Translations under genes and position numbers: made by a program
Part shown: piece after piece, positions 1 through 9,441 of the stretch
Numbering within the stretch: position 1 is the stretch's first letter
How the letters are laid out: every line of letters starts with the position of its first letter
NCBI RefSeq assembly: GCF_009674485.1
Contig: NZ_WKJJ01000007.1
Span: 1 to 64,000 of the forward strand
From: Pseudoduganella rivuli
Lineage (GTDB): Bacteria; Pseudomonadota; Gammaproteobacteria; Burkholderiales; Burkholderiaceae_D
Direction of reading: 5' to 3'
Length of the DNA: 64,000 nucleotides
The notes under the pieces: generated by a model
Database searches by the model: none
The model's input: the letters and a program-made list of their open reading frames with translations, nothing else
What the model was told of the DNA's origin: nothing

Positions 1-158
1 GCCAGCAAGGCTGGCACGTCGGCCAGCCCGGCCAGCGCGGCGGCCTGCGCCAGCACCGCTTGCAGCGCATCGGCTACCGGGATGCCCTGCGCGCGGGCCA
101 GGCGGCGCGCGGCGACCTGCTCATTGTGGAAGGCGAAACTGTCGGCGCTGGCGGTCAT
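1..158 (-). CDS. Unrecognised protein, N-terminal fragment cut by the window edge
   Basis: An ATG at 158..156 opens a frame of 52 codons that runs off the left edge without a stop. The product begins MTASADSFAFHNEQ and is rich in Ala, Arg and Leu, so probably helical. I do not recognise a family and see no strong ribosome-binding site. It is on the same strand as the next gene to the right but is separated from it by the strong terminator at 176-205, so it is probably a separate transcription unit. Confidence 0.5.
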   Translation of the reverse strand, partial: MTASADSFAFHNEQVAARRLARAQGIPVADALQAVLAQAAALAGLADVPALL

Positions 159-175
159 TAGGCTTGGTTCGGGCG

Positions 176-205
176 AAAAAAAACCGCCATCGTAGCAGAT
201 GGCGG
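176..205 (-). terminator. Rho-independent terminator after the YXWGXW-repeat gene
   Basis: On the minus strand a perfect 8-bp stem (CCGCCATC/GATGGCGG, 6-nt loop) is followed directly by eight T residues. It lies 35 bases beyond the stop codon of the 241-1023 gene and is positioned to end its transcript. Confidence 0.9.
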
Positions 206-240
206 CAAGGGCAAAGAATGCGGACGCAAAGGATCCGGAC

Positions 241-1023
241 TTAACGGCGGCGCGGATTGTCGGGATGCTCGTCGTAACGGTTCGGTACGCCGTCGCCATC
301 GCGGTCGCGGTCATAGCGGTTCGGGACGCCGTCATTGTCGCGGTCGCGGTCGTGGCGGTCGGGGATGCCGTCGTGATCGCGGTCGCGATCGCGGCCATGG
401 CGTTCATAGCGGTCGGGAATGCCGTCGCGGTCACGGTCACGGCCGTTGTAGCGGGCATGGCGCTCATAGCGGTCCCAGCGGCCATCTTCACGCACCCAGC
501 GGCCATCCCGTTCGGTCCAGCGCGGCGCCGTATAGACAAAGCCCGGGCGTTCCGCCAGCCAGTGGCCTGGCACCCATTCGTGGCGGTTGCCGCGCCATTC
601 CCAGAAACCGGCGCTCCAGACATAGCCCGGGCGCGGTGCCGGAATCACTTCATAGCGGGGCGGTGGCGGCGGCACGGTCGCGTAGTCGACGCGGACGTTG
701 CCACCGTTGAGCGAAATCCACGTGCCTGGTTCCATGCGCCAGCCATCGGCTTCACGCACCCAGGTGCTGGGACGGTATTGGTAGCCCAAGCGCTCCGGTT
801 CCCAGTGGCCGGACGTCCAGACGTGGCGATGGCCGTTCCAGTTCCAGTAACCCGGCACCCACACGTAGCCACGGCGCGGCTGGGGAATGCTCTCGAAGCG
901 GGGTGGCGGCGGCGCGTTGCCGATGACAAGGTTGACGTCGACCTGGGCCAGCGCCTGCGCCGGCGCAAACGCTGCGGAGCTGATTGCCAGCAACGCGCAT
1001 GCATAAAGGGTTGGCTTGATCAT
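241..1023 (-). CDS. Secreted YXWGXW-repeat protein with acidic calcium-binding-like tail
   Basis: The 260-residue product starts at the ATG at 1023, preceded by GGAGAA; an upstream in-frame start at 1125 lacks such a site. Residues 1-26 form a signal peptide ending in ...AQALAQ. Two tandem repeats of about 70 residues follow, each with a Pro run, a Tyr-Val-Trp...Tyr/Phe-Trp box and a Gly-His-Trp box, the hallmark of the YXWGXW family common in beta-proteobacteria. The last 65 residues repeat Asp-Arg-Asp-x-Asp-Gly-(I/V)-Pro-(D/N)-Arg-(Y/H), resembling thrombospondin type 3 calcium-binding repeats. A periplasmic or surface location is inferred; the function of the family is unknown. Confidence 0.85.
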   Translation of the reverse strand: MIKPTLYACALLAISSAAFAPAQALAQVDVNLVIGNAPPPPRFESIPQPRRGYVWVPGYWNWNGHRHVWTSGHWEPERLGYQYRPSTWVREADGWRMEPGTWISLNGGNVRVDYATVPPPPPRYEVIPAPRPGYVWSAGFWEWRGNRHEWVPGHWLAERPGFVYTAPRWTERDGRWVREDGRWDRYERHARYNGRDRDRDGIPDRYERHGRDRDRDHDGIPDRHDRDRDNDGVPNRYDRDRDGDGVPNRYDEHPDNPRRR

Positions 1024-1261
1024 AGTCTTCTCCAGTGTGGTTGACGCTAAGTTCAATATAGCAAGCCACAATCCCGCAGAGAAAAAGTGATGCAACTTAT
1101 TACAAAAGACACAGCGGCGCCACAAACATGTGTGCGCGTGCGAACAGACGAGTTGGGGAGGGGAAACCGGGGAGCGGACGGGAAATCAGGTTCGCCTGCT
1201 ACGCGCGCTGTGGCCGGGCGGGCAGCGGTGCGTGCAGGCGAATGTCTTGGCGCATCATCGT

Positions 1262-1519
1262 TCAGATACGGCTGGTTGCCGGCGCGGAAGCCCTGCGTTC
1301 TTCTTGCAGCGATTGCATTTTTTGCTCGGCAGTCAGGCGTTTGGCGCTGACCACGATCACTTGCGTCTCTTGCGGCGCGGCCATGGCCAGCGTGGCAGGC
1401 GCTGCGGCGCGGGCCGTGACGGGCTGTTCCGCCGGTTCGCTGTCGATCACGTAGTTGGCGGCACAGGCCAGGCCCAGGGTCACGACAAACAGGGCTTCAA
1501 AGTTTTTCAGGACGTTCAT
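1262..1519 (-). CDS. Small membrane-anchored or exported protein, unknown function
   Basis: The 85-residue product starts at an ATG preceded by GGAAGGA, a strong ribosome-binding site. Residues 8-22 are hydrophobic and could be a signal anchor; an Ala/Pro-rich stretch follows, then a charged, probably helical C-terminus (VSAKRLTAEQKMQSLQEE). I do not recognise a named family. It stands alone: the gaps at 1024-1261 and 1520-1728 show no other gene or clear regulatory element. Confidence 0.65.
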   Translation of the reverse strand: MNVLKNFEALFVVTLGLACAANYVIDSEPAEQPVTARAAAPATLAMAAPQETQVIVVSAKRLTAEQKMQSLQEERRASAPATSRI

Positions 1520-1728
1520 GATGATTCCTTCCGTGTGGGTTGATTAATGTCTTGCTTGCTGCTGCGTTGCCGTCTTTCGATGGTTGTACTTTAGCGAGCG
1601 CAACCTCCAGTCGCCACGGGATTGCGACGAGCTGCAAATTTGACGGAGCGAGTTGCACGTAACGCAGATAAAGCGCTTTTTTCCTCCCCCCCCGCTAGGC
1701 AGGGAAAACATCCACGCGGGCGGGGCGC

Positions 1729-4700
1729 ATGCGACATCCATTCCATCGACTGACAGCGGCGCTGGCCGCATGGGCCGTGCGTGCGCGGCGCTATCGCAAC
1801 CGGCCTGCCGGGGCGCCGCGCCAAGCGGGGCCGTTACGCATCGGGCCGCGCATCCGGCTGCCGCGCTGGCCCGCCGCGCTGGCGCTGTTGCTGGCTTGCG
1901 CCGGCGCCGCGGTCATCGTCAGCCATGCGATGCGGCTCACCGCGATTGACGATACGGCGGTTGGTCGTGAAGATGGTTCGCCGTATCGGAATGCGTTGCC
2001 GGGCGCCGTCATCGACGTGCCCGCGCAGCCCGGGGCACACGTGGCGGCGGTGTCGGGCGGCGCGGTGCTGGCGCTGAACGGCATGCAGGGGCAGGAACCG
2101 GTGCGTATCGGCCTGTGCGGCCAGTTGCGCGCGGATGGCCGCTTGCAGGTGCTGCGGGTAGGACGCCGCTTCGACGAGCTGGCTGCGCGCGGCATGCCGC
2201 TGCACCATCCGCTGCTGGCGGCCGATGACGTGCCGGCCGTGCGGGTCGATGGCGCCGGGCTGGATGCGCCATTGCGGCTGAACTGGCGCGGGCAGGAGGC
2301 GGCGTGGGTGTCCGATGATGCATCCACTGCCGGCCAGATGCGCCGGCACGGCTGGCTGGCGTGGCGCGGCGGCGCCTTGCATTTTGAACGCCGTGCCGTG
2401 GCTACCTGTCCGCAGGCGGGTGAACTGGTGGTGCAACTGTACCGGCCGGCTGCTCCGGCAGCGGCGCGCTGCTGCATGGTGATGGCGTTTCCCGAACATG
2501 GCGAAGCCATCGCGGGTTGGCTGCCGCCTGGCCGCCACCGTATTCCCGCAGCCGAGATCGCGTTCGCCCGTGCGCAGGAAGACCAGTTGTTGTTCGATGC
2601 GCTGGTGGCGCACGGTTTGCTGCGGGTCGATGCCGGCGGTGCGCTCGACGTGGCGCCGCGCGATTTGCCGGCGTGGGTGGCGGCGGCGCCGCAGGACCGG
2701 GCCGCGTCCACCGCGCCATGGGAAGCGGCGGCGCGCAACGCGGATGCGATGCGGGTGCTGAAGCGGCTGTACCGGCAAGCCGATGGGGCGTATGTGCTGC
2801 GGCAAATCGCTGTCTATAACAGCGAGCTCCAATGGCTGGGCTGGCGCGTGCCTGCCGCCGGCGTCAACACAGCCACGACGCCAACCGCTGCAGTCACCAA
2901 GATGGCGGATGGCTGGCAATTGCGGGCCGATGGCGCGCCGCTGCCCGTCACCGGCGCCATGCCCGGCGCTGCCGCGCGCCTGTTCTCCGAGCTGCCGGCC
3001 GGGTGGGCGCCGTGGCGGCGCGCGGCGGGCTGGGCGCAGGGCGCGTCGCTGTCGCTGGTGCATCCCGGCGGTGGCGGCCCCTTGCGGGTGATGGTGGCGG
3101 GACGTATCGACGCGGTGCGCGGCGCGCGGATACTGGCGCGGCGCGACGCGTGTACCGGCAATGGCTGCACGGCGGCGGGCGACGTGACGGAATGGTTGCT
3201 GGAACCCGACGGCGGCGGCGACGTGGCGCTGGCCGTGCGTCCGCTGGCAGGCAGCGTGGCGCAAGGCGATGCGCGCTATCGGCACATCGTCATCGAACAG
3301 GGCAAACCGGCCTGGCGCACCTTGGCGGAGCGAAGCACGCGGCACGGCGCGCTGGCGGCGCGGCCGGATGCGGCGCCGCAGGCATTGCCTGCCCGGCAGG
3401 TGCGCATCGCGGACCGCAATGGCGTCGTGCTATGGTCCGATGGCGCGGCGACGCCGGAGGCGCGGGCAGCGGGACTGTCACCCATGCTGGGCGTGGCGCC
3501 GGAACACGCATCCGGCGTTGCCGGCATGCTGGCCCGTATCCCCGGCGGCGGGCCGCAGATGGCCGGCCTGACACTGGATTTGCCGCTGCAGGCGCGGGCG
3601 CAAGCCATCGTCGATTGCGTCGCGCTGCGGCGCGGCCGCTGGGATGGGACGGCGTGCAGCGGCGGCGCGGCGCCGCCGCCCGGGCGGCAGGCGGGCCTGG
3701 TGCTGCTCGATGCGCACAGCGGCGAGATCCTGGCGGCGGCCGGTGCGGGCAATGCGCCGGCGGGCGCCTTCAACTGGGCGGAAGTGCGTGACTTCGACCG
3801 CGCCAATCCTGCGCGCAGCCCACTGCGCATTCCAGCCTGGCAGCATGACGGCGGCGTCCACCGCAGCCCCGGTTCCACGTTCAAGGTGGTCAGCGCGCTG
3901 GGGCTGGAACTGGCGGCGCGCAACGACCGGCAACTCGATGCGCTGCTGGACGGCATGGCGCCGTCCGAGATCAACCGCATGGCCCGTGGCCGGGGTTATG
4001 ACTTTGGCACGGCGGCGCCGGTCTATCCGGTCAACGGACGGGCCCATATCACCAATTACCGCGAGCAGGGCCTGGAACACCGCGCGCAGGATGGCAAGCT
4101 GGGACTGCGGCAAGCGCTGGCCTACAGCCAGAACACGTGGTTTGCATGGGCTGCGGAATGGAGCGACGGCACCCTGCTGGGTTTGCCCGAGGGCGGCATG
4201 CCGGACGTGCAGGCGCTGGAACCGGGCGCGCTCGATGCCGTGCGTCCCGTGGCGGCCGCCGCGCGCAGGCTGGGCTTCGGCGCCGCCATGCGCCTCGACG
4301 GCGGTTTGCTGCCGCCGGACTTCCGCTGGTCCGCCTACGATGCGCTGCAATCGACACCATCGCATATCGATCCCGTGCAAACCCGGCATGAGGTGCGGCA
4401 AATGGCAATCGGCCTGCGCATGCAGGCCACGCCGCTGCAAATGGCCGCCGTCGCGGCGGCCATCGGCGAAGGGGCGGCCGCCGCGCCCCGTTTGCTGGCC
4501 TCGCTGAATGGCCGGGACGCGCGGGCGCCAACGCCTGAGCCGCTGGACGCGCGGCTGGACCGCATCCGCGCCGGCATGAAGGGCGTGATCGACAGCGGCA
4601 CGGCCGCCGGCGCGTTCGGCGGCCCCGCGCTGGCGTCGGTACGGCGTGGCCTGTATGGCAAGACCGGCACCGCGCCCACGGGGGAGGACACGGCCACGGT

Positions 4701-4917
4701 CTGGTTCACCGGCTGGCTGGAGCCGGGGACCTTGCCCGGCCAGCAACACCGGCTGGCGTTTGCCGTCTTCGTCAGCCATTCGGCAGCCAGCGGCGGCGAA
4801 CACGCCGCACCCGTGGTGGCGGCCCTGCTGGCGGATGGCACAGTGCGCGCCCGCATCGCCCATGGCGAGGCCGGGGCAAACCCGGGAAAAGAAGGGAATA
4901 TTGCCGTGTATCCATAG
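1729..4917 (+). CDS. Penicillin-binding transpeptidase-like protein, unusually long
   Basis: The 1062-residue product has a basic cytoplasmic N-terminus, one membrane segment at about 47-66 and a long unrecognised periplasmic region. The C-terminal transpeptidase domain (about 600-1050) carries all three active-site motifs: S716-T-F-K719, S800-Q-N802 and K978-T-G980. It should therefore be able to cross-link peptidoglycan and bind beta-lactams. Class B PBPs are usually 500-650 residues, so roughly 400 residues are extra. It opens a rightward run of genes; its natural SEDS partner is encoded at 22876-25464 in the same island, facing it. The ATG at 1729 has only a weak GGGG upstream, so the exact start is uncertain. 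Confidence 0.88.
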   Translation: MRHPFHRLTAALAAWAVRARRYRNRPAGAPRQAGPLRIGPRIRLPRWPAALALLLACAGAAVIVSHAMRLTAIDDTAVGREDGSPYRNALPGAVIDVPAQPGAHVAAVSGGAVLALNGMQGQEPVRIGLCGQLRADGRLQVLRVGRRFDELAARGMPLHHPLLAADDVPAVRVDGAGLDAPLRLNWRGQEAAWVSDDASTAGQMRRHGWLAWRGGALHFERRAVATCPQAGELVVQLYRPAAPAAARCCMVMAFPEHGEAIAGWLPPGRHRIPAAEIAFARAQEDQLLFDALVAHGLLRVDAGGALDVAPRDLPAWVAAAPQDRAASTAPWEAAARNADAMRVLKRLYRQADGAYVLRQIAVYNSELQWLGWRVPAAGVNTATTPTAAVTKMADGWQLRADGAPLPVTGAMPGAAARLFSELPAGWAPWRRAAGWAQGASLSLVHPGGGGPLRVMVAGRIDAVRGARILARRDACTGNGCTAAGDVTEWLLEPDGGGDVALAVRPLAGSVAQGDARYRHIVIEQGKPAWRTLAERSTRHGALAARPDAAPQALPARQVRIADRNGVVLWSDGAATPEARAAGLSPMLGVAPEHASGVAGMLARIPGGGPQMAGLTLDLPLQARAQAIVDCVALRRGRWDGTACSGGAAPPPGRQAGLVLLDAHSGEILAAAGAGNAPAGAFNWAEVRDFDRANPARSPLRIPAWQHDGGVHRSPGSTFKVVSALGLELAARNDRQLDALLDGMAPSEINRMARGRGYDFGTAAPVYPVNGRAHITNYREQGLEHRAQDGKLGLRQALAYSQNTWFAWAAEWSDGTLLGLPEGGMPDVQALEPGALDAVRPVAAAARRLGFGAAMRLDGGLLPPDFRWSAYDALQSTPSHIDPVQTRHEVRQMAIGLRMQATPLQMAAVAAAIGEGAAAAPRLLASLNGRDARAPTPEPLDARLDRIRAGMKGVIDSGTAAGAFGGPALASVRRGLYGKTGTAPTGEDTATVWFTGWLEPGTLPGQQHRLAFAVFVSHSAASGGEHAAPVVAALLADGTVRARIAHGEAGANPGKEGNIAVYP

Positions 4918-5007
4918 CATCGGCGCCGTGGCCAACATGGCATCATGGTGCAGACTCCGCCGCAGTCTGCGCGCCTCGCGCATGCCGGCGGGGCGCAAGG
5001 ACAGGAC

Positions 5008-6360
5008 ATGCGGTTGCCGGGGACACGATATCAGGAACATGGATGGGAGCACGTGCGCAAGTTGCTGGGCCGCTGCTCGCTTGCCGTGTTTCCCGGCTTG
5101 CCGATGGAAGCGCTGCTCGATGAAGGTCGCCGGCAGGACGCGCTGGACGATTATCTCGATGCGATGGCGGTGCAATTGCGTGCGCCGCGCCACCTGGCAC
5201 AGGCGGCCATGCCCGGCAACAGCTATGGCGATACGGCGGGCGAACTGGCTTGCGCGCTGCTGTTTGAATTGCGCGTCCAGCCCGCGTGCTGGGACAGCCT
5301 GTGCATGGCCGTGACGGCGGAGCATGCGCGGCATGGCGCGTTCTGGCGCACGGAGGCGGGCGGCGCCATGCTGCGAAAAAAAGCCAACGACATGTACGCC
5401 GTGTTGCGCGACAAGGCCGATGCGGATGCCTGCCAGGCCGCCACCGGCCATCCCTGTTCGGCGAACCGCATGTACACCTACCGCATGCTGGACATGGCGT
5501 ACGCCGACATCGCCCGCGTGTTTGCCAACTGGCGCCATTGCGAAGCGCAGGTCGCCGACATCCTGGACCGCGCGCCCGGCGGCATGCTGATCGAGGCGCG
5601 CCAGATGCAATCGATCGCCGATTGCCGCGCCGAGTGGGTGATACGGTGGAGCGCATCCCTGGAACGCCACACCGGCAAGGCGGGGCCGCTGCACACCCGC
5701 TCCAAGCGCTTTGCCAGCCTGAAAAACCAGCCGGAAGCCATCGCCGCCATGCTGCAGGAAATCGGCGGCTATGAAGCGCTGTCGTCCAACATGGATGCGC
5801 TGGGCGCGGCGCGCCGCGACGAAGGAGAAGCCGCGCTGTGGCTGGAAGACTATTGGCGCGTGCTGGCCGAATCGGAAGCGGCCGAGGCGGCGGGGACATC
5901 CGACCCGGAAGAATTGCTGGAAGCCCCGGAGCCGGACTTGCTCGATTGCTTGCTGGCGCCACCCGATGGCGGCTTGCCGCACGATGACGGGGACGAGGAC
6001 GATGGCGAGGCTGATGCGGTCGATGCCGCCGTCACGGAGGACGCGCCGGAAGACGATGTTTCCCATTCCCCCAGCTTGATTGACCGGGAGGAACCCGGCG
6101 CGGCGGGACCGGTGGCGGCCATCCTGGCGGGCGTGTCGCTGCCGGTGCGGCTGGCCGTGTACCACGCGCTGCTGGGGCCGCGCGATGACAGTTATCCGGA
6201 CGCGTGGATCGATTCCGCGACCGGAGAATTGCCGGCATTGCGCCACCTGGCCGACCTGGACGGCATTTCCATGCCGACCCTGCGCAAGCGCCGCAACGAA
6301 GCCATGGCGCGGTTGCGGCATGTGGCGGCCAGTGGCGCGTTTGGAAAAGGACGGATGTGA
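5008..6360 (+). CDS. Unrecognised protein with sigma-region-4-like C-terminal helix-turn-helix
   Basis: The 450-residue start at 5008 is chosen because AGGACAGGAC precedes it; an earlier in-frame ATG at 4945 has no ribosome-binding site. The N-terminal ~270 residues are helical and of no family I know. An acidic low-complexity linker (about 285-365) follows. The last 45 residues (LPALRHLADLDGISMPTLRK, then a basic helix) look like the helix-turn-helix of sigma-70 region 4. A DNA-binding role is inference only; regions 2 and 3 of a sigma factor are not visible. The stop overlaps the next start (ATGTGATG). Confidence 0.6.
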   Translation: MRLPGTRYQEHGWEHVRKLLGRCSLAVFPGLPMEALLDEGRRQDALDDYLDAMAVQLRAPRHLAQAAMPGNSYGDTAGELACALLFELRVQPACWDSLCMAVTAEHARHGAFWRTEAGGAMLRKKANDMYAVLRDKADADACQAATGHPCSANRMYTYRMLDMAYADIARVFANWRHCEAQVADILDRAPGGMLIEARQMQSIADCRAEWVIRWSASLERHTGKAGPLHTRSKRFASLKNQPEAIAAMLQEIGGYEALSSNMDALGAARRDEGEAALWLEDYWRVLAESEAAEAAGTSDPEELLEAPEPDLLDCLLAPPDGGLPHDDGDEDDGEADAVDAAVTEDAPEDDVSHSPSLIDREEPGAAGPVAAILAGVSLPVRLAVYHALLGPRDDSYPDAWIDSATGELPALRHLADLDGISMPTLRKRRNEAMARLRHVAASGAFGKGRM

Positions 6361-6926
6361 TGAGTGACGACAAAGTGTTGGAACAGGCCTTGCTGGCGCG
6401 CGCCGTGCCGGGCGACCGGCTGATGCTGGCGGACGCCGTGCTGCTGGCGGCGCTCGACGGCAGCCGCCCGCTGGCGCCGGCCGAACGGCGCGCGCTGCAA
6501 GCGTCGCCGTTGACGCTGCGCCGATTCAAACACCTGGCGCTGCAGCGGCGCAATGCCGCAACGTTGCGGCCATCCGCCGCCAACGATGACGCGTGGGATG
6601 GCAGCGCCGGCATGTTGCGCGCGGCGGCCAGCGCCATCGCACTGGAAGAACTGGCGACCGATGACGGCCATTGGGCGCTGCACTTCGTCCCGGACGATGC
6701 CGGCGGCTGGCAACTGATCCTGAAGCTCGATGCACAGGCGCCGTTTGCCGGACGCCTGCTGCGCGAACGCCCTTTGCTGCGCGTGGTCGACGGCGGCGGC
6801 GCCATCCTGTTGCAGGGGCGGCTCGACGCGGATGGCGAATGCGAACGCCCATGGCCTTTCGATTCGGCGCCGGTCGCGCATTTCCAGTTATACGGCGCGA
6901 CGTTTGCGATCGAGCCATGCAAGTGA
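6360..6926 (+). CDS. Unrecognised 188-residue protein of the kinase/PBP island
   Basis: Its ATG at 6360 overlaps the stop of the preceding gene, indicating translational coupling. The N-terminal half is helical (LADAVLLAALDGSRPLAPAE). The C-terminal half has a beta-strand pattern ending in FQLYGATFAIEP and resembles a small beta-sandwich. I recognise no family, signal peptide or membrane segment, so it is probably cytoplasmic. The stop overlaps the next gene by 10 bases. Tight packing between a PBP and a kinase gene suggests a shared pathway; the job itself is unknown. Confidence 0.65.
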   Translation: MSDDKVLEQALLARAVPGDRLMLADAVLLAALDGSRPLAPAERRALQASPLTLRRFKHLALQRRNAATLRPSAANDDAWDGSAGMLRAAASAIALEELATDDGHWALHFVPDDAGGWQLILKLDAQAPFAGRLLRERPLLRVVDGGGAILLQGRLDADGECERPWPFDSAPVAHFQLYGATFAIEPCK

Positions 6927-8242
6927 AGTGGGCCATGTTCGGTGCGGCTAAAGCCGGCGCCTCAATGCAGGCGACGCAGGCTGCGCAACTGGGCACGGCG
7001 CTGGTGGCGCTGCGGCTGGAAGGCCCGGCGCGCCTGCCGCCCGGTTGCGTCGAGCTGGTATTCAGCGCGGCGGGACAGGCGCGGCGCGCGCCTTCCAGCC
7101 GCGCCGGCAGAGGCGAGACCGCCTATGCCTACCATCCGGGGCCGTACGAGACGGCATTCGCACCATTTGCCGCCGCGCCGGAAATCGGCTTGCGGCTGCG
7201 CTATGTCGCCGACGCCACCGATCCGCGCGTGGCGCAGCAGCGCTTTGACTTGTTCCTGTTCAGCGAGGCGGGGGCGGCGCTGGCGGTGGATGCGCTGCAT
7301 GGCGCCATTGCGGGCGCGGTCCGCGATGCGCTGGCGCAGGGGGGGCTGGAACTGCCCGCCTGCACGACGCTGGACGAATGGCATGCGTTCCGGGCCGGAC
7401 TCAATGAATTGCTGTACGTGCGGTTCGGGCTGACAGTGGACGATTGCGTGCCCGTCGACCTGGGGGAGGCGTGCGATTATGCGGACCTTTTGCGGGCGCG
7501 GCCGGCGCAAGTGGGCGCGCCGGTTTGCATGCCGGTCGGGACGCCGCTTGCCATGCCGGGCGCTGCCACGCTGCGCACCGACGCGCTGCCGGCCGCGGCG
7601 CATGCGGACTCCGGCGCAGCGGGCGCCTCTGCCGCGAAAGACGCGGCAGTCCCAGCGGCCAATGCGGCACCCGCCGCCACTGGCGCCGCGGCCTCCGCAG
7701 CTTTCCAAGCGCCCGCCGGCCGCGACCCGGCCGTTGCCTCGTTCCGTGGCGCGGCGCACAGCGGCCACCACATGACAATCTCCCCCAATGATGCTGCCGG
7801 CGCGGACGCCCGTGCGCTGCGCCGCCTGTTCCTGGAATTACCCGCCTGGTCCGCCGGACTGCGCGCACTGGCGCTGCCTGCCGGGCAAGCGCTGTTCACC
7901 GCACGGCGCGACTTGTTGCAGCGCTGCGCGCTGGCCGCGCTGGATGTCAATACCGTGCCGGCCCTGGCATGGGCGGCGCCGGACCGTCCGCTCGCGCCGG
8001 CAATCCAGGCGCAGCGCGCCACGCACAGCATGGCGGCGGCGCAGGTGCTGGACCAGTTGTGGGGCTTGCTGGCGCAGTGGCGCATTGCCGCGCAGGACAG
8101 CGCGTCTATCGCCAGCGCCCACGCGCCGCTGCTCGATGACGCCGACCGCCTGACGGCCAACCTGGCCTTTCACCTGGCAGGCCGGCGCGCCATCGTTGAA
8201 GAGGCTGCGCCCACGGAACAACGCAGGGAGCCGCACCTGTGA
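6917..8242 (+). CDS. Unrecognised 441-residue protein with Ala-rich linker
   Basis: The ATG at 6917 overlaps the previous gene by 10 bases. An N-terminal globular part (about 1-190) is joined by an Ala-rich low-complexity linker (about 210-275) to a helical C-terminal part (about 285-425). There is no signal peptide or clear membrane segment. I recognise no family. The end overlaps the next start (GTGA), so it is co-translated with the Lon-like gene and probably works with it. Confidence 0.65.
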   Translation: MQVKWAMFGAAKAGASMQATQAAQLGTALVALRLEGPARLPPGCVELVFSAAGQARRAPSSRAGRGETAYAYHPGPYETAFAPFAAAPEIGLRLRYVADATDPRVAQQRFDLFLFSEAGAALAVDALHGAIAGAVRDALAQGGLELPACTTLDEWHAFRAGLNELLYVRFGLTVDDCVPVDLGEACDYADLLRARPAQVGAPVCMPVGTPLAMPGAATLRTDALPAAAHADSGAAGASAAKDAAVPAANAAPAATGAAASAAFQAPAGRDPAVASFRGAAHSGHHMTISPNDAAGADARALRRLFLELPAWSAGLRALALPAGQALFTARRDLLQRCALAALDVNTVPALAWAAPDRPLAPAIQAQRATHSMAAAQVLDQLWGLLAQWRIAAQDSASIASAHAPLLDDADRLTANLAFHLAGRRAIVEEAAPTEQRREPHL

Positions 8243-9375
8243 CGACCGCCACGCCGATACAGCGCCCCGCCAGCGCCGAATGCCGCACCGTGCTGGCGGA
8301 CGGACGCATCGCAATCGTGACTGCCAGCCGTCGGCCCCGGGCCAACCGTGCCGATGTCAAATGCGCGGTCCCCGGTTCGCCTGCGCTGGCGGCGCGCATG
8401 CAGCAGGTCATCCGGCTGGCGCGCCACACGGAAGCGCGCTTTGACAGCCGCGAACAAGTGGTGGTCAGCATCGATGGCGCGCCGGCCGACAATGACCGCG
8501 GCTGGGAACTGGCGGCCGTGCTGGCCGACCGCCTGGTGCGGGGCATCTGGCAACCGGGACCGGGCGCGATTGCCGCCCATGGCTGGTCCGATGCCTGGCA
8601 CGAAGGCACTGGCATTAGCGGCGGCGCGCACGCGGCGGCAGCGCTGGCGCGCGCATGCCCGGACGCCTTCATCGTCACGGGCGCAATCGCTGGCGCTATC
8701 GCGGAGGACGCCGGCGCCAGCGTGGCAACCGGCAATCCGGCCCCAGACTCGCCGGCGCTGGTGCTGCCGCACCTGGGCGCGCTGTCGGGTCACACCGATC
8801 CTGCATCCGCCGTCTCCACGGCCCGCGCCTGGTTCCCGCTGCACAGCGGCGGCGTGCACGATGCGCTGGCGTGGGTGGAAGTCAGCGTGGCGCCATGGCC
8901 GGCGGATGCGCCAGGCATGGACGAGGAAGAAACCATTGCCGCGCCGGAATTGAATGCCGTGGGTCAACTTGCAATCCGGCAAGTACTGGCCGCCGCGCGC
9001 CACTTCGATGGCCGGGCGCTGGGCCGCTGGCGCACGGTCGTGCGTTTCAGCGAAACCCGCTTCCATGGCAATTCCTACGAACTGGCGCTGGTAATGGCGG
9101 ACCGGCTGGCGCGGGGACGGGAATTCGTGCCGCGCGGCAGGTTGATTGCCACCGGTTGTTCCGGCGCGTGGCACACGGGGCGGGTCGATCCGGTGCAGGA
9201 ATTGCCCGCCAAGCTGGCGTTGATCGTACGGCAGGCCGGTGCGGGCGACCGCATTTTGCTGCCAGAAGGTAACATTCCCGGCGAAATTGCCGATACAGTA
9301 CTGGCCGGGACGATGGCCGCGATACGGGCACAGGGCGCCACCATGGCCCGCATCGCACGCATCGGCATGATTTGA
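8239..9375 (+). CDS. Protein with two tandem degenerate Lon (S16) protease-like domains
   Basis: The 378-residue product starts at a GTG overlapping the previous stop (GTGA). Two halves align with each other: about 68-165 and 262-370 share a strand, then (W/Y)ELA-x-V-(L/M)ADRL-(V/A)RG, then a Gly-rich turn and GxW. Both follow the Lon C-terminal proteolytic domain, in which the serine sits in GPSAG and the lysine in GGLKEK. The second copy keeps a serine at the right place (HGNS279YELA) and a lysine nearby (K325), but the usual lysine position is proline. The first copy has Gly88 instead of serine. No AAA+ ATPase domain is present. Activity is doubtful; a fold-level relationship is my inference from motifs. 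Confidence 0.6.
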   Translation: MTTATPIQRPASAECRTVLADGRIAIVTASRRPRANRADVKCAVPGSPALAARMQQVIRLARHTEARFDSREQVVVSIDGAPADNDRGWELAAVLADRLVRGIWQPGPGAIAAHGWSDAWHEGTGISGGAHAAAALARACPDAFIVTGAIAGAIAEDAGASVATGNPAPDSPALVLPHLGALSGHTDPASAVSTARAWFPLHSGGVHDALAWVEVSVAPWPADAPGMDEEETIAAPELNAVGQLAIRQVLAAARHFDGRALGRWRTVVRFSETRFHGNSYELALVMADRLARGREFVPRGRLIATGCSGAWHTGRVDPVQELPAKLALIVRQAGAGDRILLPEGNIPGEIADTVLAGTMAAIRAQGATMARIARIGMI

Positions 9376-9441
9376 AGCTGCATGCGCCTGCTAAAATCGG
9401 AACAGGCGCGGCACGAGATAAAGTTGCAACAGGGAGACAAC

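Noticed and set aside
199..1044. Plus-strand frame of Val/Ala repeats
   Set aside because: It is the complement of the Asp-Arg repeats of the YXWGXW gene, which has a signal peptide, ribosome-binding site and terminator.
1834..3345. Long minus-strand frame opposite the PBP gene
   Set aside because: Arg/His/Gln-rich shadow typical of GC-rich antisense frames; the plus strand has clear PBP motifs.
3478..6321. 947-codon minus-strand frame opposite the PBP and the next gene
   Set aside because: No recognisable domain, composition is that of an antisense shadow, and it would cross two genes.
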